Assembly (NCBI RefSeq): GCF_003814705.1 | Contig: NZ_RKRA01000001.1 | Location: 1,736,001 to 1,800,000 of the forward strand | Direction of reading: 5' to 3' | Source of the DNA: Georgenia muralis | Lineage (GTDB): Bacteria > Actinomycetota > Actinomycetes > Actinomycetales > Actinomycetaceae | DNA length: 64,000 nucleotides | Part shown: positions 7,409 through 16,507 of the stretch, piece after piece | Position numbering within the stretch: the first letter of the stretch is position 1 | Layout: the number at the start of each line of letters is the position of its first letter | Program-made: the position numbers and the translations under genes | The notes under the pieces: generated by a model | What the model saw: only the letters and a program-made list of their open reading frames with translations | Database searches by the model: none | What the model was told of the DNA's origin: nothing

Positions 7409-9225
7409 CGCCGGTCCTCCGGCTGGTCGGGGCCCACCTCGGGCTCCTCGGGCCGGGCGTCGGTGGCGCGGGTGCCACCCGCCTCGTGGAGCGGGTCGCC
7501 GCCGGCGTGCGGGGCGTCGGGCCCGGAGCCGGGCGCGGCCTCCGGGTCGGTGACCTCGAGGCTGCGCGGGTCCCGGCCGGTCTGGACGTCCGGCGGGAAG
7601 AGCCCGTCGGTGCCGCCGCGGCCGTCCCAGTTGAGGAGGTTGACCCTCGAGCCGCCGGTGGGCACGTTCGGGGAGTCCGCGGTCTGCCGCTCCTTGAGGG
7701 CGTGGAAGGTCTCCACGCTCACTGGTGTCGGGTGACCCGAGGAGGTGCCGAACGGCCCCTGGCCGCCCATGCCCGGCCCGCCGTCGAAGTCCAGCGAGCA
7801 GGCCATCTCCTCCAGCCCGCGGGCGATCTCCGCGTGCGTGGTGGGGATGACGTAGCGGTCCTCGTACTTGGCGATCGCGAGGAGCCGGTACATCTCCTCG
7901 ACCTGGGCGCCGGTCATGCCGACGGCCGCGGCGATCTCCTCGTCGCCCGGGTCGCCCATGTTGATGTCGCGCATGTAGGAGCGCATCGCCGCCAGGCGCC
8001 GCAGCACCCGCTCCACCGGTGCGGTGTCCCCGGCGGTGAACAGCTCGGCGAGGTACTCCATGGGGATGCGCATGGTCGAGATGGCGGTGAGCAGGGTCCG
8101 CGCGTCCTCGCCGTCGTTGCCCGAGCCGGTGACGACGTCGACGACCGGGCTGAGCGGCGGGATGTACCAGACCATCGGCAGGGTCCGGTACTCCGGGTGC
8201 AGGGGCAGGGCCACCTCGTACTCGGAGATGAGCTTCCAGATCGGGCTGGCCTGGGCGGCGTCCACCCAGTCGCGGGGGATCCCCTCGCGCTCGGCCGCGT
8301 CGATGACCGCGGGGTCGAACGGGTCGAGGAAGACCGAGCGCTGCGCGGCCAGGAGGTCGTGCTCGTCCTCGACGGCGGCCGCCTCGCCCACCCGGTCCGC
8401 GTCGTAGAGGACCAGGCCGATGTAGCGCAGCCGCCCCACGCAGGTCTCCGAGCACACCGTCGGCAGGCCCACCTCGATGCGTGGGTAGCACATCGTGCAC
8501 TTCTCGGCCTTGCCGGTCTTGTGGTTGAAGTAGACCTTCTTGTACGGGCAGCCGGTCACGCACATGCGCCACCCGCGGCACTGGTCCTGGTCGACCAGGA
8601 CGATGCCGTCCTCGGCCCGCTTGTACATTGCCCCCGAGGGGCACGACGCCACGCAGGACGGGTTGAGGCAGTGCTCGCAGATCCGCGGCAGGTAGAACAT
8701 GAAGGTCTTCTCGAACTCCATGTGGACCTGCTCGTTCATCTTCTTGAGGATCGGGTCCATCACGGCGATCTCCTGCGAGCCGCCGAGGTCGTCGTCCCAG
8801 TTGGCCGACCAGGTGATGGCCGTGTCCTCGCCGGTGAGGAGCGACTTGGGCCGGGCCACCGGGGTGGTGCGCTGGTTCGCCGGGGCGGACAGGAGCATGT
8901 CGTAGTCGTACGTCCACGGCTCGTAGTAGTCGTAGATCGTGGGCATCTTGGGGTTGGAGAAGATCGTCGCGAGCTTCTTCAGCCGCCCGCCGGCGCGCAG
9001 CTTGAGCTTGCCCCGCTTCGTCCGGACCCAGCCGCCCCCCCAGCGCTCCTGGTCCTGGTAGGTGCGGGGGTAGCCCAGGCCGGGCCGGGTCTCGACGTTG
9101 TTGAACCACACGTACTCGGTGCCGGTGCGGTTGGTCCAGGCCTGCTTGCACGTCACCGAGCACGTGTGGCACCCGATGCACTTGTCGAGGTTCATCACCA
9201 TCGACACCTGCGCCATGACCTTCAT
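7405..9225 (-). CDS. narH: Respiratory nitrate reductase beta subunit NarH
   Basis: The iron-sulfur electron-transfer subunit, 606 residues. Four cysteine groups for three [4Fe-4S] and one [3Fe-4S] cluster are visible: CIGCHTCSVTCKQAW near residue 16, CEHCLNPSCVASCPSG, CRGWRMCVTGCPYKK (the Trp in place of a Cys is typical of the [3Fe-4S] site) and CTMCYPRIEVGLPTVCSETC. The protein is about 95 residues longer than Escherichia coli NarH. The extra part is a low-complexity Pro/Gly/Asp-rich tail after the conserved NPN-like end. The start is the first ATG, whose A lies within the narG stop (TGATG); an ATG three codons later is also possible. Confidence 0.95.
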   Translation of the reverse strand: MKVMAQVSMVMNLDKCIGCHTCSVTCKQAWTNRTGTEYVWFNNVETRPGLGYPRTYQDQERWGGGWVRTKRGKLKLRAGGRLKKLATIFSNPKMPTIYDYYEPWTYDYDMLLSAPANQRTTPVARPKSLLTGEDTAITWSANWDDDLGGSQEIAVMDPILKKMNEQVHMEFEKTFMFYLPRICEHCLNPSCVASCPSGAMYKRAEDGIVLVDQDQCRGWRMCVTGCPYKKVYFNHKTGKAEKCTMCYPRIEVGLPTVCSETCVGRLRYIGLVLYDADRVGEAAAVEDEHDLLAAQRSVFLDPFDPAVIDAAEREGIPRDWVDAAQASPIWKLISEYEVALPLHPEYRTLPMVWYIPPLSPVVDVVTGSGNDGEDARTLLTAISTMRIPMEYLAELFTAGDTAPVERVLRRLAAMRSYMRDINMGDPGDEEIAAAVGMTGAQVEEMYRLLAIAKYEDRYVIPTTHAEIARGLEEMACSLDFDGGPGMGGQGPFGTSSGHPTPVSVETFHALKERQTADSPNVPTGGSRVNLLNWDGRGGTDGLFPPDVQTGRDPRSLEVTDPEAAPGSGPDAPHAGGDPLHEAGGTRATDARPEEPEVGPDQPEDRR

Positions 9226-12200
9226 CAGTACTCGACCTCCTGGCTGCGACGGCGGATGACCGTCACCTCGTCGCGCTGGTTGCCCGTCGGGCCGGTGTAG
9301 TTGAACGCGTAGGACAGCTGGGCGTAGCCCCCGATGAGGTGGCTGGGCTTGAGCAGGACCCTCGTGAGGGAGTTGTGGATGCCGCCGCGCCGCCCGGAGG
9401 TCTCCGTGCGGGGCACGTCGATGGTCCGGTCGGTGGCGTGGTGCATGTACACCGTGCCCTCGGGCATGCGGTGGGAGACCACCGCGCGGGCGACCACGAC
9501 GCCGTTGCGGTTGTACGCCTCGATCCACTCGTTGTCCTTGACGCCGACCTTGGCGGCGTCCTGCGGGGACATCCAGATGTTCGGCCCGCCCCGGGAGAGG
9601 GAGAGCATGAAGAGGTTGTCCTGGTACTCGGAGTGGATCGACCACTTCGAGTGCGGGGTCAGGTAGCGCACCGCGACCTCGGCGAGACCGGCCGAGCCGT
9701 CGGTCGCGTCGGCGCCCCCGGTGGTCATCGCGCCCGGGACGGCGTCACCGAAGAGCCGGTGCATGTCCAGCGGCGGCCGGAACACCGGCAGGTTCTCCCC
9801 GATCTCGCTCATCCAGTCGTGGTCGAGGTAGTAGTGCTGCCGTCCGGTCAGGGTGTGCCAGGGCTTGAGCCGTTCGACGTTGACGACGAACGCGGAGTAC
9901 CGCCGTCCGCCGTGCTCGGAGCCGGACCACTCCGGCGAGGTCACGACCGACTGGGGCCGGGACTGGACGTCGGCGAAGGTGATCCGGGTGCCCGCGTGGT
10001 CGCTGGAGAGGTCCGCGAGCCGGGTGCCGGTGCGTTTCTCCATGAACTCGAACCCCTGGGTGGCCAGGCGCCCGTTGGTGGTGCCGGAGAAGGCGAGGAT
10101 CATCTCGCAGGCCTTGGTGTCCTTGTCGAGCAGGGGCCGCCCGGCGGCGACGCCCGACGTCGCGCGCCCGTTCTTGTCCCCGAGGGCCTGCACCTCCTCG
10201 GTGGGGTCGAACGAGACGCCCTTGGTGGCCATGCCGATCGTGTCGGTGAGCGGCCCCAGGGCGTTGAACTTCTCCAGGATGTTGGGGTAGTCGCGCTCGA
10301 CGACGACGAGCTTGGGCATCGTCACCCCGGGCGTGGGCGGGAGCTGGTCCATCGCGGCGACCGCGCCGTGCGGGGTGGCGAGCTCGTCGGGGGTGTCGTG
10401 GGCCAGCGGCGCGGCGATCACGTCCCTGCGCACGCCGAGGTGGCCGTGGCTGAGCTCGCCCACCCGCCGCGCGAGCGACTGGAAGATGGCGTAGTCCGTG
10501 CGGGTCTGCCAGGGCGGGTTGATCGCCGGGGTGAACGCGTGCACGAAGGGGTGCATGTCGGTGGAGTTGAGGTCGTACTTCTCGTACCAGGTCGCCGCCG
10601 GCAGCACGACGTCGGAGAACAGCGTCGTCGAGGTGTTGCGGAAGTCGATGGTGGTGAGCAGGTCGACCTTGCCCTCGGGGGCGTCCTCGCGCCAGACCAT
10701 GTCACGCGGGCGCCGGTCGGGGGTGGACTCGGCGGCGCGGACGGAGGCCTCCGTGCCGAGGAGGTGCTTGAGGAAGTACTCGTTGCCCTTGGACGAGGAG
10801 CCGAGGAGGTTCGAGCGCCACACGGTCAGGACGCGGGGGAAGTTCTCCGGGGCGTCGGGGTCCTCGACGGCGTAGTGCAGCCGGCCGGCCGCGAGCTCGT
10901 CGACGATGTGGGCGGGGACCTCCTTGCCGGCCGCGGCGGCCTCGTCCGTGAGATCGAGCGGGTTGCGGTCGAACGTCGGGTAGGAGGGCATCCAGCCGCG
11001 CCTGCTGGCCTCGACGAGCGTGTCCGCCGTCGTCCGGCCGGCGAACGCGCCCGTCGCGAGCGGCGAGGCGAGGGAGTCGGCGGGCAGGCCGTCGTATCGC
11101 CACTGGTCGGTGGCCAGGTACCAGAACGCCGTCGCGATCATCTGCCGGGCCGGGCGCTGCCAGTCCAGCGAGAACGCGTACTGCGACCAGCCCGTGATCG
11201 GCCGGACCTTCTCCTGGCCGACGTAGTGCGCCCAGCCACCGCCGTTGACGCCCTGGCAGCCGGTCATCGTCACCAGGGCGAGGAAGGTGCGGTAGATCGT
11301 GTCGGAGTGGAACCAGTGGTTGGTCCCGGCGCCCATGACGATCATGGACCGGCCCTGGGAGCGCACGGCGTTGTCGGCGAACTCCCGCCCGATGCGGGTC
11401 GCGGCCACCGCCGGGACGCCGGTGATCTCCTCCTGCCAGGCCGGGGTGCCCGGGGTGGAGGCGTCGTCGTAGCCGGTGGGCCACTGCCCCGGCAGACCCG
11501 GCCGGGCGACGCCGTACTGGGCCAGGAGCAGGTCGTAGACGGTGGTGACGAGCCGCCCGCCGACCCGCCGGGCGGGGACGCCGCGGCGCAGGACGCCCGC
11601 CCCGCCGAGGTGGGCGCCGGTCTCCGAGCCGGGCTCGGGGGTGAGGTCGAAGCGGGGCAGGTCGACGGCGACCGGCTCGGAGCCGGCGATGTCGGCCAGC
11701 GACAGCAGCGGGTCGGTCTCCCCGAGGTCGAGGTTCCACCGACCGGCTCCCTCGGGGCCGAAGCGGTCCCCGAGCGTGCCGTTGGGGACGACGGGGGTGC
11801 CGGCGGCGTCGAGGAGGACGGTGCGGAAGTCCGGGTGGGCGCCGTCGGCGAGGTGGCCGTGCTCGGCGTCGCCGGCGAGGTCGGCGGCGGTGAGGAACTT
11901 GCCCGGCACGTAGGCGCCGTCGCGTTCGTCGAGGCTGACGAGGAAGGGGGAGTCGGTGTAGCGCTTCATGTACTCCACGAAGCGCGGGGTGCGGTCGCGG
12001 ACGTGGAACTCGCTGAGGATGACGTGGCCCATCGCCATGGCCAGGGCGCCGTCGGTGCCCGGGTGCACGGCGAGCCACTCGTCGGCGAACTTGGTGTTGT
12101 CGGCGTAGTCGGGGGAGACCGCGACCACCTTCTGACCGCGGTAGCGGGCCTCGACCATGAAGTGGGCGTCGGGGGTGCGGGTGACCGGGAGGTTCGAGCC

Positions 12201-12998
12201 CCACATGATGAGGTAGCCGGCGTTGAACCAGTCCGCGGACTCCGGCACGTCCGTCTGGTCACCGAAGACCTGGGGGGACGCCACGGGCAGGTCGGCGTAC
12301 CAGTCGTAGAAGGACAGCATCGAGCCGCCCATGAGGGAGTAGAACCGGGACCCGGCGCCGTAGGAGACCATCGACATCGCGGGGATGACGGTGAAGCCGG
12401 CCATCCGGTCCGGGCCGTAGGCCTTGGTGGTGTAGACGTGGGCGGCGGCGACGAGCTCCTCGACCTCCTGCCACGTCGCCCGCACGAGTCCGCCCTTGCC
12501 GCGGGCCGCCTTGTACTGCCGGGACCGCTCCGGGTCCTCGACGATGTCGCCCCACGCGAGCACCGGGTCGCCCAGGCGGGCCCGGGCCTCGCGGTACATC
12601 GTCAGCAGCGTCGAGCGGACGTACGGGTAGCGGATCCGGGTGGGGGAGTAGGTGTACCAGGAGAAGGCGGCGCCGCGCGGGCAGCCGCGGGGCTCGTACT
12701 CGGGTGAGTTCGGCCCGACCGTGGGGTAGTCGGTCTGCTGGGACTCCCAGGTGATGATCCCGTCCTTGACGTACACCTTCCACGAGCACGACCCGGTGCA
12801 GTTGACCCCGTGCGTGGAGCGGACCACCTTGTCGTGGGACCACCGGTCGCGGTAGAACGCGTCGCCCTCGCGCCCGCCGGTGAGGAAGAGCTGGCGCAGG
12901 TCCTCCGAGGCCTCCCCCCGCCGCAGGAACGTGCCGAGCCTGAGCAGCGGGTTGGTCTCCCGGTCGGTGGCGGGTCCTCGGGGCGTCGTTGCCGTCAT
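9225..12998 (-). CDS. narG: Respiratory nitrate reductase alpha subunit NarG
   Basis: The catalytic molybdenum bis-MGD subunit, 1,257 residues, reducing nitrate to nitrite at the inner face of the membrane. The FS0 cluster ligands are present as His63, Cys67, Cys71 and Cys106 (HGVNCTGSC and RGCPRG), exactly 13 residues offset from the E. coli numbering. The Mo-ligand Asp lies in LSFYDWYADLP. The frame is intact end to end. The start ATG has AAGGA 8 bases upstream. No twin-arginine motif is seen at the N-terminus, as usual for cytoplasm-facing NarG. The gene sits 94 bp downstream of narK on the same strand and overlaps narH. Confidence 0.97.
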   Translation of the reverse strand: MTATTPRGPATDRETNPLLRLGTFLRRGEASEDLRQLFLTGGREGDAFYRDRWSHDKVVRSTHGVNCTGSCSWKVYVKDGIITWESQQTDYPTVGPNSPEYEPRGCPRGAAFSWYTYSPTRIRYPYVRSTLLTMYREARARLGDPVLAWGDIVEDPERSRQYKAARGKGGLVRATWQEVEELVAAAHVYTTKAYGPDRMAGFTVIPAMSMVSYGAGSRFYSLMGGSMLSFYDWYADLPVASPQVFGDQTDVPESADWFNAGYLIMWGSNLPVTRTPDAHFMVEARYRGQKVVAVSPDYADNTKFADEWLAVHPGTDGALAMAMGHVILSEFHVRDRTPRFVEYMKRYTDSPFLVSLDERDGAYVPGKFLTAADLAGDAEHGHLADGAHPDFRTVLLDAAGTPVVPNGTLGDRFGPEGAGRWNLDLGETDPLLSLADIAGSEPVAVDLPRFDLTPEPGSETGAHLGGAGVLRRGVPARRVGGRLVTTVYDLLLAQYGVARPGLPGQWPTGYDDASTPGTPAWQEEITGVPAVAATRIGREFADNAVRSQGRSMIVMGAGTNHWFHSDTIYRTFLALVTMTGCQGVNGGGWAHYVGQEKVRPITGWSQYAFSLDWQRPARQMIATAFWYLATDQWRYDGLPADSLASPLATGAFAGRTTADTLVEASRRGWMPSYPTFDRNPLDLTDEAAAAGKEVPAHIVDELAAGRLHYAVEDPDAPENFPRVLTVWRSNLLGSSSKGNEYFLKHLLGTEASVRAAESTPDRRPRDMVWREDAPEGKVDLLTTIDFRNTSTTLFSDVVLPAATWYEKYDLNSTDMHPFVHAFTPAINPPWQTRTDYAIFQSLARRVGELSHGHLGVRRDVIAAPLAHDTPDELATPHGAVAAMDQLPPTPGVTMPKLVVVERDYPNILEKFNALGPLTDTIGMATKGVSFDPTEEVQALGDKNGRATSGVAAGRPLLDKDTKACEMILAFSGTTNGRLATQGFEFMEKRTGTRLADLSSDHAGTRITFADVQSRPQSVVTSPEWSGSEHGGRRYSAFVVNVERLKPWHTLTGRQHYYLDHDWMSEIGENLPVFRPPLDMHRLFGDAVPGAMTTGGADATDGSAGLAEVAVRYLTPHSKWSIHSEYQDNLFMLSLSRGGPNIWMSPQDAAKVGVKDNEWIEAYNRNGVVVARAVVSHRMPEGTVYMHHATDRTIDVPRTETSGRRGGIHNSLTRVLLKPSHLIGGYAQLSYAFNYTGPTGNQRDEVTVIRRRSQEVEY

Positions 12999-13092
12999 GT
13001 CTGGCGTCCTTCCAGGGCTGCGGTGGGGGTCGCGCCGGTGTCGGTCTCGCGGTGGGTCTCGTCGGTGTGTCTGTCGGTGGGTCTCGTCGTCG

Positions 13093-14319
13093 TCAGCCGT
13101 GCGCGTTGCGGCGCACCGGCCACCAGGTGAAGGCGGCGACGCCGAACGCCGTCGCCGCGAGCAGGAGCAGGCCGCCGGTGTAGTCGCCGGTGGTGCTGTA
13201 GAAGGCGCCCATGACCAGCGGCGGGAAGAACCCGCCCAGGCCGCCGGCGGCCCCCACGACACCGGTGACCGACCCGACCTTCTCCGGGGGAGCGACCCTG
13301 GCCACGAGCGCGAAACAGGCGCCCGCGGCCGAGCCGAGCATGATGCCCATGGTGAGGAACGCGATGCTGCCGAGCGGCATGAGGGCGAGCTCGGCGGCCG
13401 CCACGAGGGCCATCACACCGGTGATGACGAAGTTGACCACCAGCACCGGGATGGGGTGGAACCTGTCCGAGAGCCAGCCGCCGACGGGCCTCGCGAGGAC
13501 GGCGAGGACCACGAACCCGGCGGTGCGCAGCGCGGCGTCGGCCCGCTCGAGGCCGTAGGCGTTGACGAGGTAGGTGGGCAGGTAGACGCTGAAGGCGACG
13601 AATCCGCCGAAGCCCATCGCGTAGATCAGCGAGAGCTCGAGCGTGGAGGGCAGCCTCAGCGTCGCCCACGTGCGGGCGACGAGCGAGCCGGCCGGCCGGC
13701 TCAGCCCCGGTGCGTCCCGGATGAGGGCGCGCGCCGCCACGGCGTAGGCGACGAGCAGGACCGACACGAGGATGAACGGCGCCGGGAGACCGAACGCGTC
13801 GGCGATGCCCACGGTGGTGAACGAGGCGACGGCGGTGCCGACGGTGCCCATGCCGAAGATGCCCAGCGCCATCCCGCGCCGCTCCGGCGGGAACCAGCGG
13901 TTGACGAACGGGATGCCGATGGCGAACGTGGTGCCGCCCAGACCCAGGAAGAACCCGCCGATGAGGAGCGTGACGAAGCTGCGCGCCACCAGGCCGGTGA
14001 AGAGCGTGGGCAGCACGGTCAGCAGGGTGACCACGGGGAACATCGTCCGGGCGCCGAACCGGTCGGTGAGGGCGCCGACCGGGATCCGCCCGAGGGAGCC
14101 CACGATGACGGGGACGGCGACGGCGGCGGAGACCTGCACGGCGCTCAGCTGCAGCTCGTCGCCGTAGGTGGAGCCGAGCGGGCCGATGAGCGCCCAGGCC
14201 CAGAAGTTGAGCATGAAGCCCAGCGTCGCCATGAACAGCATGAGGTTGGCCCGGCCTGGGTCACCCGCCGGCCTGGCGCCCGCCGTGCGGGCGGGATCGG
14301 GTGAGCTGGGTGCCGTCAC
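13093..14319 (-). CDS. narK: Nitrate/nitrite transporter NarK (MFS)
   Basis: A 408-residue MFS protein of the nitrate/nitrite porter family with about 12 membrane helices. The nitrate signature glycines are visible in the GGTTFAIGIPFVNRWFPPERRG and SAAGACFALVARVAPPEKVG stretches (helix 5 and helix 11), and the cytoplasmic motif in GRIPVGALTDRFGAR. It imports nitrate and/or exports nitrite for the adjacent NarGHI. GTG start with GGAGG 7 bases upstream. As the first gene of the minus-strand nar run, its upstream region should carry the main promoter. Confidence 0.93.
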   Translation of the reverse strand: MTAPSSPDPARTAGARPAGDPGRANLMLFMATLGFMLNFWAWALIGPLGSTYGDELQLSAVQVSAAVAVPVIVGSLGRIPVGALTDRFGARTMFPVVTLLTVLPTLFTGLVARSFVTLLIGGFFLGLGGTTFAIGIPFVNRWFPPERRGMALGIFGMGTVGTAVASFTTVGIADAFGLPAPFILVSVLLVAYAVAARALIRDAPGLSRPAGSLVARTWATLRLPSTLELSLIYAMGFGGFVAFSVYLPTYLVNAYGLERADAALRTAGFVVLAVLARPVGGWLSDRFHPIPVLVVNFVITGVMALVAAAELALMPLGSIAFLTMGIMLGSAAGACFALVARVAPPEKVGSVTGVVGAAGGLGGFFPPLVMGAFYSTTGDYTGGLLLLAATAFGVAAFTWWPVRRNAHG

Positions 14320-14707
14320 AGAGACCTCCGGATGGTCGGCTCATGCGGTTCCCGCCACACGCTAGCGGCGCGGAGGGCGGAGAGCCATAGGCGTCCTGGC
14401 TGTGCGCCGACACGCTGCGCGGAATGACGGAACCCTCGCACGGGGCACCTCCGGATCCTCCGCGGCCTGGTCGGACGGGGCGCCGACGTGCGGTTTTGCA
14501 GACGCCTGGCAGTGATTATGCACGGACCCGACCGGTTGTGAAACCGGCGAGGGCGTGTCCTGTTTTATGTGACGGGCGCCTTTTCTAAATCATTCAACCA
14601 GGCCATTTTTCCCGGAATTCTTACAGCGCCTCGGGCGGTCCGGGACGAGGTCGGAGCGACGTCGGCGGAGACGCTCACCCGGCCCCACGTCCCGCTACGG
14701 TGTCCCG
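14320..14707. promoter_or_regulatory. narK-mog divergent control region
   Basis: A 388-bp non-coding region between narK (minus) and mog (plus). It includes a markedly AT-rich patch at 14566-14632, unusual in this genome, and a perfect inverted repeat CCGGTT-GTGA-AACCGG at 14532-14547. On the minus strand, 14597-14584 reads TTGAATGATTTAGA, which keeps one half (TTGA) of an FNR site but not the other. Oxygen or nitrate control is expected for narK but is not proven by a clean site. Confidence 0.5.
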
Positions 14708-15310
14708 GTGGACCATCACGACGGCGAGCGGCCGGGCTCTCGGCCGGCAGGCCGGACCGCCGGGGTGGCAGCGGCCGGGGCGGCAGCGGCCGCCGGCCCG
14801 CCGCCGTCGACCGTGCGCGGTGCGGTCGTCACCGTCTCGGACCGGTGCGCACGAGGCGAGGCCGAGGACACCTCCGGACCGCTGGCCGCGCGGCTGCTGG
14901 CCGAGACGGGCGTGCTGGCCGAGGTCACGGTGGTCCCCGACGGCGCCGAGAGCGTCGCCGCCGCGCTCACCGCGGCCCTGGCGGCGGGCGCGCGCGTGGT
15001 GCTCACCACCGGGGGCACCGGGGTGGCGCCCCGGGACCGCACCCCGGAGGGGACCCGCCAGGTGCTCGTGCGCGAGCTGCCGGGCATCGCCGAGGCCATC
15101 CGTGCCCGTGGTGCGCAGACCGTCCCGGCCGCCGTGCTCACCCGAGGGATCGCCGGCATCGCCGAGGGGGCCGCGGGGGAGGCCCTCGTGGTCAACGCCC
15201 CGGGCTCCCCCGGGGGGGTGCGCGACGTGGTCGCGGTGCTCGCCCCGCTGGTCCACCACGTCGTGGACCAGCTCGGGGGCGGCGACCACCCCCGCCCGCC
15301 CCAGGGCTGA
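14708..15310 (+). CDS. mog: Molybdopterin adenylyltransferase, MogA/MoaB family
   Basis: A 200-residue protein of the MogA/MoaB fold, which activates molybdopterin by adenylylation before MoeA inserts molybdate. An Ala/Gly-rich N-terminal tail of about 37 residues precedes the domain, which starts at RGAVVTVSDRCARGEAEDTS. The nucleotide motif LTTGGTGVAPRDRTPE and the NAPGSPGGVRD loop match the family. Mog and MoaB cannot be told apart from this sequence. It is the only cofactor gene on the plus strand: divergent from narK and ending 2 bp before the convergent mobA stop. GTG start, with the next in-frame starts far inside the domain. Confidence 0.88.
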   Translation: MDHHDGERPGSRPAGRTAGVAAAGAAAAAGPPPSTVRGAVVTVSDRCARGEAEDTSGPLAARLLAETGVLAEVTVVPDGAESVAAALTAALAAGARVVLTTGGTGVAPRDRTPEGTRQVLVRELPGIAEAIRARGAQTVPAAVLTRGIAGIAEGAAGEALVVNAPGSPGGVRDVVAVLAPLVHHVVDQLGGGDHPRPPQG

Positions 15311-15311
15311 G

Positions 15312-16016
15312 TCAGGTCCGCGTGCCGGGTGGTGGCTCGGCGCGGCCGGTCCCGGTCCGCCCCTCGAGCCGGTCGAGGTCGGCCCACGTGTCGACGTCGG
15401 CGGCCTCCTCACCCACGGCGCCGACCAGGACGATGTCGAGGTCGCCGAGGAGGCTGCGCACGGAGCGGCCCCGCGCGCCGGCCGGTCCGGCCACCGCCGC
15501 CCGGAGCGACGCCGTGCGGTACATGCCGGTGAGCCACTGGACCGATCCTGCCGCGTCGACCAGGCACGCGCCGTCGGGACCGGGCCGTCCGGGCGCGTCC
15601 GTCGGGACGGCGGCGGCCGCGGCGCGGAGCCGCCCGAGCGCCGTGCCCGCCCGGGGCGCGTCGCACGCGAGCACCGCCGTCCAGGGCGCGGCGCCGTCCG
15701 TCAGGGCCGCGAGGCCTGCGGCGAGGCCGGCCGCGGGGCCGCCGAGCGGCGGGTCCTCGAGGGTGCGCACGACCCCCGGCGGGACGGCGACGTCGTCGGG
15801 CGCCACGACGACCACGCGGCGGGCGCCCGCGACGGCGTCCAGGACGTGGTCGAGGAGGCGGCGCCCGGCGAGCTCCACCCCGGGCTTGGAGGCCCCGCCG
15901 AGCCGGCGCCCGGTACCGCCCGCGAGCACCACCGCGTCGAACGGCTCGGTGGTCCCGGCGGTGTGGTGACCGGCAGCGTCGTCGCCGGCGGGGCTGGTCC
16001 GGGCGTCGCGGGTCAT
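15312..16016 (-). CDS. mobA: Molybdenum cofactor guanylyltransferase MobA-like
   Basis: A 234-residue nucleotidyltransferase. The MobA GTP-binding motif VVLAGGTGRRLGGASKPGVE starts near residue 29, preceded by a flexible His/Ala-rich tail. A later ACDAPRAG replaces the usual CDxP metal site, and a HVPHG-like block is absent, as often in short actinobacterial members. MobA converts Mo-molybdopterin to the MGD form needed by NarG. It starts 2 bp after the moaC stop, at the end of a moeZ-moeA-moaC-mobA operon, and converges with mog. A related role in MCD or another nucleotidyl transfer cannot be fully excluded. Confidence 0.85.
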   Translation of the reverse strand: MTRDARTSPAGDDAAGHHTAGTTEPFDAVVLAGGTGRRLGGASKPGVELAGRRLLDHVLDAVAGARRVVVVAPDDVAVPPGVVRTLEDPPLGGPAAGLAAGLAALTDGAAPWTAVLACDAPRAGTALGRLRAAAAAVPTDAPGRPGPDGACLVDAAGSVQWLTGMYRTASLRAAVAGPAGARGRSVRSLLGDLDIVLVGAVGEEAADVDTWADLDRLEGRTGTGRAEPPPGTRT

Positions 16017-16018
16017 CC

Positions 16019-16507
16019 TCAGGCCTCGGGCCGGCGCCAGTCCCCGGACCTGCCGCCGGACTTCGCGACCACCTTGATCCCGGTGATCTCCGCGGAGCGG
16101 TCCACGCCCTTGACCATGTCCACCACCGCCAGCGCCGCGACGGAGACGGCGGTCATCGCCTCCATCTCGACGCCGGTCCGGTCGGCAGTGCGGACCGTGG
16201 CGGTGATGCGGACCCGGTCGGGAGCGAGCTCGAGGTCGACGCTCGCGCCGTGCACGCCGATGGTGTGCGCGAGAGGCAGGAGCTCGGGCGTGCGCTTGGC
16301 GGCCGCGATGCCCGCGATGCGGGCGACGGCCAGGACGTCGCCCTTGGGCACGGTGCCCTCACGTAGGGCGGCCATGACCGTGGGGGAGCAGCGCACCTCG
16401 CCGACGGCCACCGCCTCGCGCACGGTGGGCTGCTTGCCGGTGACGTCGACCATCCGGGCGTGGCCGGCGTCGTCGAGGTGGGTGAGCTTGGGCGGGGTGG
16501 TGGTCAC
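16019..16507 (-). CDS. moaC: Cyclic pyranopterin monophosphate synthase MoaC
   Basis: A 162-residue MoaC, which with MoaA turns GTP into cyclic pyranopterin monophosphate, the first stable cofactor intermediate. Conserved blocks are [18 protein letters not shown] at the start, [31 protein letters not shown] and the [22 protein letters not shown] region, including the catalytic Lys/Asp environment. GTG start overlapping the moeA stop (GTGA). MoaA, its radical-SAM partner, is not in the window, so the early step must be completed by a gene elsewhere. Confidence 0.95.
   Translation of the reverse strand: MTTTPPKLTHLDDAGHARMVDVTGKQPTVREAVAVGEVRCSPTVMAALREGTVPKGDVLAVARIAGIAAAKRTPELLPLAHTIGVHGASVDLELAPDRVRITATVRTADRTGVEMEAMTAVSVAALAVVDMVKGVDRSAEITGIKVVAKSGGRSGDWRRPEA

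Noticed and set aside
14584-14597. FNR box in front of narK
   Set aside because: Only one half-site is intact; the second matches at chance level. Kept only as a remark.
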